Part shown: positions 1 through 13,300 of the stretch, one piece after another | Numbering within the stretch: position 1 is the stretch's first letter | Layout: every line of letters begins with the position of its first letter | DNA from: Scortum barcoo | Taxonomy: Eukaryota; Chordata; Actinopteri; Centrarchiformes; Terapontidae | DNA: 64,000 bases | Direction: 5' to 3' | NCBI GenBank assembly: GCA_023238725.1 | Contig: CM041546.1 | Location: 6,282,483-6,346,482, forward strand | Notes under the pieces: generated by a model | What the model was told of the DNA's origin: nothing | Databases searched by the model: none | What the model saw: the letters and a program-made list of their open reading frames with translations, nothing else | Made by a program: the position numbers and the translations under genes

Positions 1-1550
1 TGTGTGTGTGTGTGTGCACGTAAAGGCCTGTCTCTCCCAGATCACCCGTCCGCATTCCAGGTAATTAGACTGGCCAACAGCTGAGTCCCATTAGCCTTGA
101 TTACAGCATTCAGTACTACAGAAGAGAAAAGAAAGAGAGCTTGAGAGGGAGGGATGTGTGTGTACTGTACACACCGAGTATGTTTTTAAGGCATTATGCC
201 CGTTATGTGGAGGTGTTTGTGTGTGTAAATCTTGTACATGGCTTTTATGTGCCATAGCGGTGCCTTGGCATGGTTAGGACCCATGGGCCTTAACAGTCTA
301 ATGTAAGGAGCGTTTCTTGCGTCTATACCCATATGCATGTGTTTTATATTTTATTGCATAACTCCTATTTTTCTTAATTTTTCTTAATTGGCTTCCCACA
401 GCGGAGGCTTAGAATTTTTTTTTACCAGTCAGCCAAAATGGATCACAGGCCTGTTCCTGGTGGATCCCCTCAAGATAAGAAACATCATATTTTTCCAATG
501 AGTCTAAATGCCACATTTGGGTTTTTGGCTGAAAAAAAAAAAAAAAAGTTCAGGACCGAGCTGTAATGAAGTAACAGCAACCACATGACCGCAGGAAATG
601 ACACCACTTTGAATCAGCTGTTAGGAATCAGGCCCACACTCATAAGTTGTGTTTGTGTGGTCAGTTTGAAGAATATACAGCTTCAAACATCATCAACAAA
701 AAACACAAAAAACACAGTGCGACAGATGTAAGATTATAATCAGGCCAGGAAGTTGTTTTATCTATGCATCTGTCCATTTCTTTCAAATTAAACCCAAGGG
801 AAACTGATCAACTCATTGGGCATTTTGATCTGAATTAATCCCAGGGAGTGTTTATTTAATCTACCAAGGGCTTCACCACCACCCTTTAGTTTTCTCTCGG
901 TCTCCGTCTCTCTCTCTTTTCTATCTCTGTCTGACCCTCCTTGATGGTTTCAGTGTCTCGGGATTGGGTGATTGATTCCAGCTCTGGATGGCTGGCAGAC
1001 AGGCAGCCTGCACACTGGTGTGGAGCAGGGACTGCACTCTGCTCTGCCTCTGTGATGAATTACTGGTCTTTTAATACACACAGTAGAGTCGGTGTGAGTG
1101 GAAAAGAGAAAAAAAGATAGGATGAGAAGAGAAAAAGGCCATGTTAAAATTGCATTGAAAAATAGCAGACAGTGGAGAACAAAGCAAAAAAAAAAGACTA
1201 AGGGCAGGAGAGAAGAAGAAGAATCAAACATGCAAATAAATGGGTGAATTGAGTAATAACTGCATGTGTGACTAGAGATTGAGAGAACTCTGTGCGTGTA
1301 CCCCCCATTATCTAAAAAGGCCTCTCTTATTGCTTTAAATGAGTCATGCAGAGTGTGAAGATGCAGGCAGTGTTGGAAGCCTGAGGGAGGGAAAACGTTC
1401 TGCCTGTCACAAAATTGAATTAAACATTGAAACATAGTCAGTCTCCCACTTAGTCAAGTGTGATGCCGTTTCTTTGAATAGCCAGGGTTTCTTTGCCACT
1501 TCACAGCCACTAGAGAGTCACAGAGTGGAAAACAGCTTTTCTACCTCCGA

Positions 1551-1570
1551 ATATATATATATATATATAT
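1551..1570 (+). repeat. (AT)10 microsatellite
   Basis: Ten perfect AT units. Confidence 0.95.
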
Positions 1571-2466
1571 AAGCGTGCCATCACTTGAAAAGCATTTATC
1601 TCCAGTTTTAATGACACTTGAGTGTTAGCTCAAATCTTTTAAAAGTTAACTAAGCTAAATGACCTTTGCAGCCAATTAACCACAGCAATCATGGAGTAGG
1701 ATTTACAATGTGCGGGCATGGATCTATCTCTGTGTTCTCTTATTATTCTTGAAAAGTTGTTTTTTTTTCCCCTGAAACAAAAAAACCATGTCCTTTTTGT
1801 ATTATTGCAGATGAAACCCAAATCTGGTGATATTTAACATACAAATACAGCTGTAGCTCGTAGCGTCATAAATATTGCATACTGCGTACTCATCCAAAAG
1901 CTTTGGGATCTCTTATCTTAAAAAACGCTTACATTACCATGACCTTTCGGTGGCTGAGACATGCAGCAGGGCTTCAGGAATTTTGATCATGTTTAGATAT
2001 GTCCATTCTTTATAATGCATTCACCTGTAGGCAGATAAAGCCACGCAGGAGTCAGAAAATATACTGTAGATGCATAACATCTGCAGAAAAAGCGGTGCGA
2101 TTTCTGTATAATTTAAAAGGTCATGCATCATATGTACAGCTGACTGCAACAACGTCTGTTTTTGTGCTCCGCCTACACAAGAAGCCAACGCATGTACATT
2201 TGAGGCAGCAGCTGCCAGACGCCATGCCTACAGTAATATGAACTGACCAGAGACTAAATGATGAGGTAATCAGTATCCAGTGTTTATTTCGCCGAGCCTC
2301 CAGTCATCGTGAACATAGAGAAAAGTGTATATCTCCATGGCTAATGAAACCCTGGGGATTTCAGGGTTTAGGGTTCATAAAGTATTTATGGTATGTTCAT
2401 TAAGTATTGATTAAGCCGTTAGAGAGCGTTTAGACATCCAGACAATCATTATGAAAGATTAGAACT

Positions 2467-2680
2467 TGGCTTGAGGAAGAGGAGGATGGAGGATGGAGGA
2501 AGGAGGAAGGAAGGGAATCCGGAGAGAGAAAGAAGTTGCCATCAGGATGAATGGAAATGAAGGACGAGGATGGCGTGAGGAGGAAAATGCAAGAGAGCGA
2601 AGAGGGGAAAAGAGTGAGGAGGCAAGAGGGAATGGAAAAGAAGGAGGAGGGAGAGGAGGAATATTCTGCTCTTTAAATAT
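2467..2680 (+). repeat. Purine-rich (GGA)-type tract
   Basis: About 210 bp consisting mainly of G and A (gaggaagaggaggatggagg and similar), with few pyrimidines. The open frame through it (E/G/R/K-rich) is low-complexity artefact. Confidence 0.85.
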
Positions 2681-3482
2681 TAATTAAGAATTCAGATAGC
2701 ATTTTAGACAAGCAAGGCTACCATTACGGGAGATTATGTTTTAATCTGAGGAAGAGGAGGGGCGAATAGCAAGTAGGGAGAAGAGGAAAGGACAGGAGGA
2801 GGGCTAGCATGAGAAAGGAGTAAGTTAAGGATAATGAGGAGGTGGGGCCGAAGGAGGGCAAAGGCGAAGGAAGAATAGATGGATTAAAAGAGAAAATGAG
2901 CAGGATTACGCGTAAGGCAAGCTTGAAAGGTAAGAGGAAGGAGTCAACACATAATGAATAGAAAGTCTCATTTCCCTAACCATATACTGCTTTTTTTAAT
3001 GAAAGTGCTCCTCTAGTTGTTTTCAAAGCCTTTCTATGCCCGTGTCTTCATTTAATTTTACCTCAACTTTCCATCCATCCATTTTCAATACCTACTCAGA
3101 AGGTGTCATTTTTGATGTGAAGTGTTGCCATTTGAGCAAGCGGGTTGCGAAGAAATATGACATTCAAGTACCATCTCACCTCGTATTCATCCGTCTAGCA
3201 TACAGGCCCAGCCACTGTTTTGTTGGGTTTTTTTTGTTTTTTTTCCACAGGTATTTAACCATTGCTTTGCCCTCTCTTTACCCTCCAGCATTTCAGCAGG
3301 TGTTGTTGCATTGCGGGGTAACCAGGAAGTAGCATGATAAGAGGTGCAGACCTGCTATAATGATGCAGCAATGAGGTTTAATGGGGCTGAAAACACAGGC
3401 TGACTGGCTGGCAGGCAGGCTGCACAGTCAGGGAGAGGCACAGTTGGTGTGAAGCTGTTTCCAGCTCATGACAGATGTTGTC

Positions 3483-3580
3483 GAGTGAGAGAGAGGGAGA
3501 GAGAGACAAAGAGAGTGCGAGACAAAGAGACGGGAGGAGAGAGGGACAGAGAGAGAGAGAGAGAGACAGAGAGAGAGGTG
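3483..3580 (+). repeat. (GA)-rich tract
   Basis: Imperfect GAGA repeats with CA and CG interruptions in the first rbms3 intron of the window. Confidence 0.88.
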
Positions 3581-6500
3581 AGTCATTTGCAACATGCAGA
3601 GTGAGAGATCACTGAGAAGTAACTTTGTGCAAACAGCAACTTTTAGCAAAGTCAAGCAGAGTTCATTCACATGTGGGTGCACCGAAGCACTTTAGTTCAT
3701 ATCCCAGAAGTACTTGTGCAAATAAATGTGTTTTACAGCCAGCTGTGTCTAGAGATGGCGTGGTGAAGTGTAATGTGATTTCAATAACCCACCACGATGC
3801 CCCTGTTGATTTTGTGCCCATTTTGCTCTTGATTTCCCTGGATTGAGACAATATAAACGATACAAAGAGAAGCAAAGGATTTTCAGGCAGGCACAGACAT
3901 GCATTATAATCAGCAGCTGGAGGAGAGGATGAGAGGTTATGGCGTCCTTCTTGTTCGCACAAATCTGAATTCATTCCCCTTGTTACGGGATCTGCAAACT
4001 GTACGGAAAATGTGTACAGAAACAAAGCAGCTGACCCACTTTTTGCTGAAATTGGGAAAACCACTGTGAGACTTTGTTTAAGACATATTGTCTTTGGATG
4101 AAATTAGCTTGTTACCACATTGACCACAGGGATAGGAAATCTTCTGTTTTACCATTTAATCTTCTCATGGCTAGCAAACAGGGGAAACCGGATTCTGTCG
4201 GTGCTGCCTGCGTGTGTGAATGGAAAGAGGAAATTCTGCTACACGCACAGAGTAATTGTACATTGAAAATCCTTTGTCTCTCGGTGAACAAGTTATTGTT
4301 GATAATGACAGAGTTCACAGCCACAGTAAGAGTTTGCAGCACTGCAGAGCATAGCCTCCGGTGCTCTGGAGCTCATTTGTTTGAATGACAGAAACTCAGA
4401 GGCCCAACTTAAACAGTGTGACTTGTTGATGGGTGTCTCTGAGTTTTTGCAGTGATTTCTCCACTAATTCCTGTAACGTGGATGTACAACATCACCTTTG
4501 TTAGCATTATTAGCTTTAAACAGTTTTCACTGTGAATATTCCCCTGGGTATTTACCATTTTGAGAGCCTTAAAGTTCTCCTTTTTATTTTAAAGGTGTCT
4601 CACAGCACCTGGGTATATAAATTCCCAGGCCTTATTAAGATGTTGTTTCCCATGATTTCTTATTGTGCAGTTCCACTGAATCTAAACACTGTGCTGCAGT
4701 TTGTCACTGGGTATAAACATGGTCCCATGAGGCAGTTGTTTGGGCTGTGGTAAACCCAAATATATCTTGATTTCATAAACAGAAAGTACACAGTATATTT
4801 GAATATAGCCTGTGTTGAAAAGCAGTGAAAAATATAGTTGTTCTAGGTCTGTGGGGAGCAGAAGGCCTTGATGATCTCAGTGACATAACTCTGTAAGGAA
4901 GATGCGTCTGAGATCAATGACAGTTTCCACAGATGTTACATACGACTCCACACCTTTGATGTTGCTGCTTCCACCCGTCACCGCTTGCATAAATGCATGC
5001 GCACACAAGCACACACGCACACACACAGACATGCAAGCAAATTTAAAAGATTAAATTCAAAGCCGGTTGCCCTGTGTGGGAAGACAACTGTGCCACTCTG
5101 TGTGTTGGACACACTGCCAAAGGAAAATCCCTGCTGACGAAGAGAGATATTTAGACTCAGAAAGAAAGGTAAAATATTTCAGACTTCTTCACCGGAGTGG
5201 TTCTGCTTATTCTGAATCACTGATTACATAGATGGCTTTGGTCACAGTCAGCCAGACTTGGAACTCCCACTCTTGAAATCAAACAGCTCTGATGCATGCA
5301 AAGGAAAATCCTCCATGGATAAAGGAAATATTTATGCTCCAAATGAGCCACATAGGGCAGCTTTTTTGTCACAGATTCACACAAGTATGCATCCAACAGC
5401 GTGCACACACACGTACACAAAAATTGTATGGCATTGCATCAAAATAAAAAAATAAACATTTCAGATTCTCACCACTTAGTCTGAAGTCTACGTCATAGTA
5501 CACGCTAGATGTACTTTTGCTATTTGTTTCATTTTCTATTATAACAGTGGAGTCAAATGTATGAGTGTCCCAGTGTCAGTGTATGACTTGTGTTTCTGCT
5601 GCCTGTGTTTGTGCACATGAGATGAGAGGAATATAAAACATGTGAGACATTACTGTTTAATATGAAACGCTTTCTGACATAATATATGAGAGACTTTCCG
5701 GGGATTTCTGGGCACTGATCATAACACCATCGAGATTTGCAAAGTTATTACCAAGTGCATAATGAATACATGAGCATCATTACGGCATGGAGGAGAGATA
5801 TAGCCAAACACTCATGAAGCAATGAAACATCACACAGCTGTTTACAGAGATATTCTTACTAGAACTAGAACGAGAACTATATATCCAAATAGTTTTGTGG
5901 AACTGTGAAATAATGTCTTGAAATCATGGAGTTATGCTTTATAGAACACATGTCTTATGCACCTCTTTTTCTTTCTCTTGCACTCTTCCTTCCTCTCTGT
6001 CTCAATAGTAAATTGGAGCTCCCTCCATCAAACCCTTTCCTGCATCCATTCCTGTTTAATTGCCAGCACTGTAGTAACACACAAATACACACACACATAT
6101 TCACACGCAGGCTTTGGTTTCCTGTAGAGAATCATTTCAGTGGAGTACTGCTAAATAGAACAAAAATAATTGAAGTGTACTAGTCTAACTAACTGAGAGG
6201 CACATTAGAAGGAAGTTCCCTTGTTCCCGTGAAAAAATTTAATGCAACTCGGTGAACATCTATGAATCCTGAGGGGGTTTCCTTATTGCCTCAGGGGTTC
6301 TGAGCGTGGAGCCGGTACACTACCTTTTCAATGAAATGTTTATTCCTCTTTTGAGTAGACTTTGCCACTTGAGTTAAATTCACGGTTGCTTTGCAGTGGA
6401 ATATTCAGTCATAAATATGGAAATAAAGAACTTGAATGGCACTGCCTTAACCTTTTAATGCATTTACTGCTGCAAAACCAGCTTTTAGTGGAGGGTTATA

Positions 6501-6938
6501 GTAAACTTTTTTTATTACTCTCTCTTCATTTTGAGCCCACTTAAAGGAAGAAAAAAAGCATATTTTGCTTAGCACAAGGGCAATCTCATATCAAGACTTA
6601 TCCTGCTAATGAGTGAGGATAAATTCAATGTGTGAACTGTTCACCACCACAGTCCATTTCTGAGCATATGAACCACTGATCATTCAGAGAATAGTTTTGT
6701 GAAGCTTAATTATTAATAATAAACAGCATGAATTGTTTCCATATTCTTTTTGAAAAAGGTGAAAAAGTGTTGTGAGAACGAATACCAATGATTGTTTATA
6801 GTCTAGGTCTCTAGAGTCTTGAGGCCTGGTCTGAAATATGCAACATCTCTTCTCTGCAATGAGACTTGTGTCTGTGCAAGACAAAAATAATTGATTGCTA
6901 ACTATTCCCACATCTTCCCCCACTGTCTCTCCCAACAG

Positions 6939-7096
6939 CAACAGGAGCAGGACCCCACCAACCTTTACATCTCCAACCTGCCGCTGTCCATGGACGAGCA
7001 GGAGCTGGAGAACATGCTGAAGCCCTTCGGTCATGTCATTTCCACACGGATACTGAGGGACGCCAATGGCCTGAGCAGAGGAGTCGGCTTTGCTAG
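6939..7096 (+). CDS. rbms3: rbms3 coding exon, first half of RRM2 (gene 5' end is outside the window)
   Basis: RBMS3 is a cytoplasmic single-strand RNA/DNA-binding protein of the MSSP (c-Myc single-strand binding) family with two RRM domains. Family members bind A/U-rich 3' UTRs and affect mRNA stability. This exon follows a pyrimidine-rich acceptor (...cccaacag) and reads QQEQDPTNLYISNLPLSMDE, then the LENMLKPFGHVISTRILRD block and GVGFAR. It carries the RNP2 motif LYISNL and the start of RNP1. It is 158 nt, entering in phase 0 and leaving in phase 2; the last Arg codon is split AG|G. The 'GHVISTRILRDANG' stretch and the later C-terminal exons fit RBMS3 better than RBMS1, which in my memory has GQVISTRILRDSSG. 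Together the visible exons encode 289 C-terminal residues. Exons for the N-terminus and RRM1 are not in the window. Confidence 0.96.
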
Positions 7097-7448
7097 GTAT
7101 GCAAAGGGAGAGACATCTTGTATTCACCCAAAAATATTGTATTTACCCAAAAAGGCTGTGATTTGCTGTTGCTGCTGGTCATGAAGCAAATATTACAGGC
7201 CTATTGACTGACAATTGTATGAATGTAACTGGCATCCAAATCTGGCTGCAAACCCACGCTGAAGCAACTATAATTACTGATCAAACACAAAATTAAACAG
7301 ATGTAAAATGATCACGTTATTGTACAATTATTTTTTTATGTAGAGGCAACATTACCCCGAGTTGACTCCTTGCCATTTACAACCAAAGGACTTCTAGCTG
7401 TAATGGTACAACTTGACATTCCTGTACCCTTGGCCTTGTCACACCCCT

Positions 7449-7522
<74 letters not shown>

Positions 7523-8129
7523 TCTTCTTAGTTACACCGTGGAGTGTGCCAGTGATTAGAATGCAGTTAGGGCTTCATTCAGGGTCACTGGCTATGTGAA
7601 GAAAACCCAAGATGCACACAGAGACGCGCATGCTCACATACCACACACACACACACACAGTCTTTCTCTCCCGTCACCATTTTTCTCTCCCACACACATA
7701 CACTCTCTCACACACTGGCTTTTGCTTGCCAAGCAGGCAATTAGTCATTGAGCTGTGATTGGGTGAACAGAGCTGAATAGGGGCAGACAATGAGGACATG
7801 ACACACAACAGATCAGACTGAATGGAGCTTTTAAACCAGGACAAAGGAGAGGAAACCCCATAGAAAACACACAGACTCAAAAACACACTCACAGACACAC
7901 ACATGCACAGTCCTACCTTAGGCATTTTGCTCAGGCGTACACTGACAAACAAGCACAGATACAAAAACAACCGAGCATTACCTTATTGTGGGACACATTT
8001 GCATGCAAACATATCCACATACAGTACATTCACACTTTTATAAGAACCACAGTGTGTTTTGTGCATATTGAACGATAACATAAGGAGCTGTCCTCAGTTA
8101 GCGCCTCTTTCTTTCTCCCTCTCTGTCAG
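7097..8129. other. rbms3 intron with a long (TG)n
   Basis: This 1.03 kb intron lies between the two RRM2 exons. It contains (TG)n at 7454-7521 and a shorter (CA)n near 7641-7660. Nothing coding is seen. Confidence 0.85.
7454..7521 (+). repeat. (TG)n microsatellite
   Basis: Thirty-four uninterrupted TG units in the intron between the two RRM2 exons of rbms3. Confidence 0.97.
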
Positions 8130-8209
8130 GATGGAGTCGACAGAGAAGTGCGACGTGGTGATTCAAAATTTCAACGGGAAATTCTTGAAAACCCCTCCAG
8201 GCATGACAG
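8130..8209 (+). CDS. rbms3: rbms3 coding exon, second half of RRM2
   Basis: The acceptor ctctgtcag is followed by G + ATG GAG TCG, which completes the split Arg and reads MESTEKCDVVIQNFNGKFLK, then TPPGMT. It is 80 nt, phase 2 in and phase 1 out (ACA G|GTAGGT). It supplies the rest of RNP1 (RGVGFARM across the junction) and the last helix and strand of RRM2. The ATG here is an internal methionine, not a start. The next intron is the longest in the window (12.7 kb). Confidence 0.95.
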
Positions 8210-9464
8210 GTAGGTGTCTATCACCAAGACAATTGCTTCGCACCGGCTTAAGCTTGTGCTTTTCCGTAGCAAGAGCCTCTCTCCATAGGTCAGGGTGGTC
8301 ATGCGGTTGAAGCGCTATGTGGCATTACACACTCAACCTTCCTACACGCACCAAGGTCGCCGCACTCAAAGGCCAGATTATTTTAACTTGACGCCAGTTT
8401 GCCACCAACCTTTAAGCACTTCCAGTAGGTTCAGAGGCTTGTAAGTGTTGATAAAAAATTGTGTCTAATGTTATCTTAACATACGCACCCATGCAAGATC
8501 TTAGGCTGAATAAAATACAGCAACCTCAACCTCAAAGTCTTCTGATTTAACTCAAGAAATATGTATCTAATATCTAATTGAATGCATTGAATGAAATCCA
8601 ACATTAAACATTAATACATCTGCATGCTTTGGAAAATTTATTATCCTTTGCTTTTAGAAGCAAAAAAAAACAGCCTTGGTTTCAGATCAAATGTGTATGA
8701 CATGTGGGGATATTTCTCTTTTTTTGTAGTGAATGAAAAACTTACAGACACCCTCATTTATTATGTTTATGTAGACTTTCACTGTCCAATTATCAATGTA
8801 TTTTAGGAATAAATCTCATGTTTTATTAGCGACTGTGTATAAGGCAGGCTCAGTCCGACTGATAATATACGTGCATCCTTGTTTTGCTGCACTCCTTCTC
8901 TCATTGCCTCACTCCTTAGACTGCCTTGAGTTGATTTAGTCAGAAGGTTTGAGTGATTAATTCCTTGACTGTACAAGACACAGACTGAGGAACACACATG
9001 CACGATGCACATGTAGGTACACAGACACCCCCTAAACAAAACAATCTGTCCCTGATCGTCCCCTAAAGCAAAAGACTTGTTAACACAGAGGTGGAGAGAA
9101 AGATGGGCTGTAGGGTGAGAGAGAATGGAGGAAGGGAAGAGGTAAGGAGAGGAGGAGGAGATGCAATAAGGATGAGATATACAGAGAGAGAGAGGGGGGA
9201 AGTGGGGTGACTAAACATGAGTGAGATAACGAAGCAAGGACAAGGTGGGAGAAAAAAGAAAGCTGAGGTGGGGAGAACCAAACCGAAAGTGACACAGAAT
9301 GAGAGTGAAGAGATGGAGATACTGAGTGATCAGATATAGATGGAAAGAAAAGAGGCGCGCCACACTGAAGAAAATGGAAATCAAGGACAGACAGAGAGAG
9401 CTGTGCCCTGTGCCCTGGCAGTATGATTTGTGAGGTGCTTGGCATAGTGGGTGGCTCAGCCCAG

Positions 9465-9465
<1 letters not shown>

Positions 9466-9507
<42 letters not shown>

Positions 9508-9508
9508 T
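9466..9508 (+). repeat. Compound (CT)n(CA)n microsatellite
   Basis: About ten CT units pass directly into about ten CA units. It lies at the end of a purine-rich stretch of more than 300 bp. Confidence 0.95.
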
Positions 9509-9949
9509 GCTGTACTTTCTGTGAGGTATAGCTATGTAATTTTGAAACAAGTGAATGATGCATCATTCCCTCCATTGCTGCTTTTTTTCTGCAGCCTGTG
9601 TGTCTGTGTGGGTCAGAAACACAGAATTTTTACTGCTCAATGGGTACTACGACGGTCAGCATGGTGTGTTTAACGAGCTTCATGGTTGTGTTAACGTATA
9701 TCTTGACTTTTGAATTCATGAAAAATCTAAAAAATAAAATGGTGGCATTACAGATTGTTATTGATGATCAAAAAAGTGTTACATATCATTGTCCTAGTTC
9801 ATGTGATCAGAATCTATTGAGATGATTAATAAACTTAAAGGTACTCCAGTTAATACCTCGTTAAGCATCGTTAAGCTCATTTTTTTACTGTTAGGATTTT
9901 ACTGTTTTGATTTAGTCTCGTAGCTCTCATCATCTTTATTTCCAGATTT

Positions 9950-10145
9950 TCAGTGTAAAAGCCCAAAAAAACTCACTGGACTTTACCTGACCAGCGCCAA
10001 ACAGCTGTCAGGCAAAGTCGGTGACTACTTTGTGAACATTATGACACATTTAGTCGAGCCACATTTAAAGAGCCACAGGAAGGCTAAATACTGGACTATC
10101 AATCAGGTGTACAGACAGAGGTTTCCCAATGAAAGCTAATGTATC
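9950..10145. repeat. Possible dispersed repeat segment
   Basis: The phrases 'ggtgactactttgtgaacatt', 'catttaaagagcc' and 'aaatactggacta' remind me of a repeat common in fish genomes. It lies just before retrotransposon tail copy A, so the two may belong to one insertion or a nest. This rests on memory of the motif and not on an alignment. Confidence 0.3.
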
Positions 10146-10204
10146 CTCTGGATGTATAGATAAGCAACTGTTTCCTGTTCATGTTCACCATAACAACGTT
10201 CATA

Positions 10205-10320
10205 AGTCAGGTGAATTTTATTAATGTAGCCTAACCATCATCATAAATCATACATTTGCCTCAAGGGGCTTTACAACCTGCACAGCATATGGCACTCAGT
10301 CCTTAGACCCTTCACTCGTT
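10205..10320 (-). mobile_element. Retrotransposon 3' tail, copy A
   Basis: Read on the minus strand it has 'gggtctaaggactgag', 'ctgtgcaggttgtaaagccc', 'cttgaggcaaatgta' and 'attaataaaattcacctga'. The same ordered blocks occur on + at 58285-58390 (ggacagagggtgtc, ctgtacagattgtaaagccc, tccgaggcaaa, aaataaataaatttgattt). The two are diverged copies of one dispersed fish element, which I associate with LINE 3' ends (L2-like, uncertain). Confidence 0.6.
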
Positions 10321-13300
10321 AAAAAAAAAATTACAATCACAGTATGGACAACCATGGTGACTAAATTATAGATTGTAAACACGTAGGAAGATTGTGTAGG
10401 AGTTGGAGGACACGTAGAAGTACGCTGAGCAACTACCTCTGAGACCTGGAATAGGACGGATAACAAAACCCCAGGAGACAAAACTCAAGCAAACCACTCA
10501 CACAGGTGGGAGAAAATAACAAGGACATTAGGCACATTAGGGAGAGACAGAGAGGGAGAGAAAGAAGTCCCAGGATGGCTGAAGGTCCAGCAGAGATGCC
10601 TGAGCGAAAACAAGAGGGGACAGATAACAAGGTGATAATATGTCAGTGAATTTACATCTTGTTGTGCTTCCCCCAAGTGGCCAAAGAAAAATGAATGCAG
10701 GTTTAAACTTAAAGTCGCACACACAAACATGGACACACACTCGCTTTCTATACCTGCCATGCCGCTGACCTCTATAACGGAAGAGATGCATTGCTTGTCT
10801 TTGCCAGGGCTGTCCATTATCTCTTTTCTCCCTTTGTGTGTGTGTGTGTGTGAGGAGAAGCAAGCTCACAAACCAGTGAAATTGGGAGGATCTGACCAAC
10901 CGGACCCTGTGTGTACTGATCCACGAAACACACACATGCGCAGACAAACTGTTTTTATCAGCCTAATACACACAGAGAGAGAAACTGTCTGTAAAAGCCA
11001 GGTTTTGTTGATCTATGTCGCTGGTTTTCTGTGTCACTGGCGCTCTGTGGCATTTCCAGGACCGTTGCGGTGACATTATGTCAGGCCTTAGTGCTTTGTT
11101 TTGCTCTTAATCTGCTTATTACGTGAATCTGTTGTCTTTAAAACTACCACAAAATCACTGTCTATGCTGCTGCTGTGTAATGCGTTTGCTCATGTGTGCA
11201 TAACATTGAGTGGTAAGTGCTTCTGCCTTCGCCTGTGCGTTCCTCTGAGTAATACCACAGTCTGACATATTGACATGCAACTGTAATATTTTACTCCGGA
11301 GCAGCAAGATTAATGTCAGCATTGATCACATGACCAGAACTTCCATCAGCCCTCGCTAACAGGAACTCCATTGATCCGACTGGTACCGGGGGTTCCTGTC
11401 AGGATTTGACCTTTTACCTTTTATTGACAGAAAAAGTGCTGGATTATAGACTTCATACGGATCCATATCGGCGTCATTGATGGGTTACTTAGTATGAATA
11501 TTGACTTCCAGACTAGCTTCACATTTGTTCGCATGTCTTTAGGCTGCACAGCTTTTTGTTCCCCTATAAATAAAATGTGTTGGAAACGTCTTCAGTGCTC
11601 CTAATGTGTCGTCGCTTTTAGTGAGTGGAGCTGTCCTGCGAATTCGACGTTCCAGTCTGAGGTGTAAATCGAGTCATCGCAGCCTGTGTGTTTTCTAAAT
11701 GGTGTAATTCTGTCTGTCTGCCCCTCTTCCCGGTGAAGGACAGAGTTAGCCCTCCCTATCCGGTACGCATCTTCTACAGATTCATCATGACTATGCCCCT
11801 TAATGCCAAAGCTCGAAGTACATTAAGTGTACTGCATTTCTTTTGATTTCAGAGACCAGGTTGGAGAAAAATATTATCAGCTTCTTTCCATTTTTCTACT
11901 TTTTATGGTGTGAAAATGGAATAATCCATACAAATTCCACTTAAAGGAATAAAGAATCATTCTATTTTCTTTCAGTTTCCTTTTTCTTTCTATTCCCTCT
12001 TCTCTTTATTACAAATATAAATAGGCCTCCACATCAATAATAATTAAATTTCTGTTAGATTTAAATGAATTTCACTCCCCAAAACTGCCCTTCACCAAAC
12101 GTAGAGTGTTTCTGATTGATTGATCTCTGGTTGATTCTTCTTTATTAGAGATTTGTTAATAGTAAGTACAGCCCAAGAATACAATAGAGCTTTAACAGTC
12201 TGTGATTTAACCTTTATATTCATGAAGGATTAAATCTGAAGCTGTGTTTGGTCTTTTTTTTTCTGTGTGTGTCACAAAAATGACCTGGTCAGACATAGTT
12301 CAACAAAAGTATAGAAATAAGTAAATCATCAGTTATTATATGAGGGAAATTTGCCTCTTTGTATGACTCAGTCTTTTTCTCTATTTTGTTTTGTGATGTA
12401 TTTATTGCTTTATCTCCTCCCAGTTGTCTTCTCTCGCTCTGTCAACTCTGTCCCACATCTAATCTCCTTTTTCAATCCTATTTGATGCAGTGTTGTAGTT
12501 TTACTAGTTCCCTTTGTCCTGCATTCCCACAATGGTCAGGACAAGAATAAAAATTCCAGATATCAGTGAAGGTCCATTATCATTCAATAATAATCAGGAG
12601 GCTTTTAAGAGTATGTGCAAATGTCTGGAATGACGCATGAGGCATTAAGTCCCCATTCATTGCAGAAGAGCTTCAGTATTTTTATAAATGGGAAATGAAT
12701 TTTATTAGATGTTCTTGATAATGGAGGAAAAAAATGAACGAGGCTGTTCTGAGAAAAAATGTTGTGTGACTGTGTGGCGGCGCTGCGGCGTCAGACTCGG
12801 TGTCAGCTTACATGAGATATTTGGAGCCACTAATTCAGCACTCAAACATGGCGAGGGGTGTTAAAACACTAAACAAATTATATCTACACTGTCAAGTTCT
12901 GAAAAACATTTGGCGCTATCATCACATCATCAAATTCTTAAATAAATACCTTGGTGCATCAATACATTTTCTTCCTGCTTGTCACACAGCCGATTCTGTT
13001 TTGTGTTGCTTTAGGTTTATGATGAGAAAATGTGGTGAATGTAGAAAACTTCCTCTCCCACTTGGGTTGCTGTCAGGGAATTGTTTGGTGAGTGGTTGTC
13101 ACCGTCAGCTCGTGCTTTACGGGGGCAGCCAAATGAGACGAAGACACTGCGCGGAGATCGTCTCAATTCGCTTTTAAACTTTTAAGGGTGAATATCTTCT
13201 AAATCTCAGTTCCCTGTCCTGTGCTGTGTTGTTTATTGCAGTAGACATATCTATTACATTTTTAATTATATAAAAGTGCTAATAGCAAAATGAATAAACA

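Larger units (their letters stand above)
1..6938. other. Intron (rbms3), upstream part cut by the window edge
   Basis: I saw no exon here. In particular no RRM1-coding block (family motif PYGKIVSTKAILD) was found. It holds simple sequence: (TG)n at 1-16, (AT)10 at 1551-1570, a G/A-rich tract at about 2467-2680 continuing weakly to 2950, and a (GA)-rich tract at about 3483-3580. The rest is A/T-rich unique-looking DNA. Confidence 0.7.

Noticed and set aside
950..1435. 161-residue open frame on the minus strand
   Set aside because: Cysteine, phenylalanine and serine-rich composition from T-rich DNA, no domain recognised, no splice or promoter context. Chance frame in an intron.
2493..2687. Open frame rich in Glu, Gly and Arg
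   Set aside because: Product of the purine tract; low complexity only.
7454..7521. Long direct repeat considered as a CRISPR-like array
   Set aside because: It is a plain TG dinucleotide repeat without spacers; no CRISPR is expected in a vertebrate genome.
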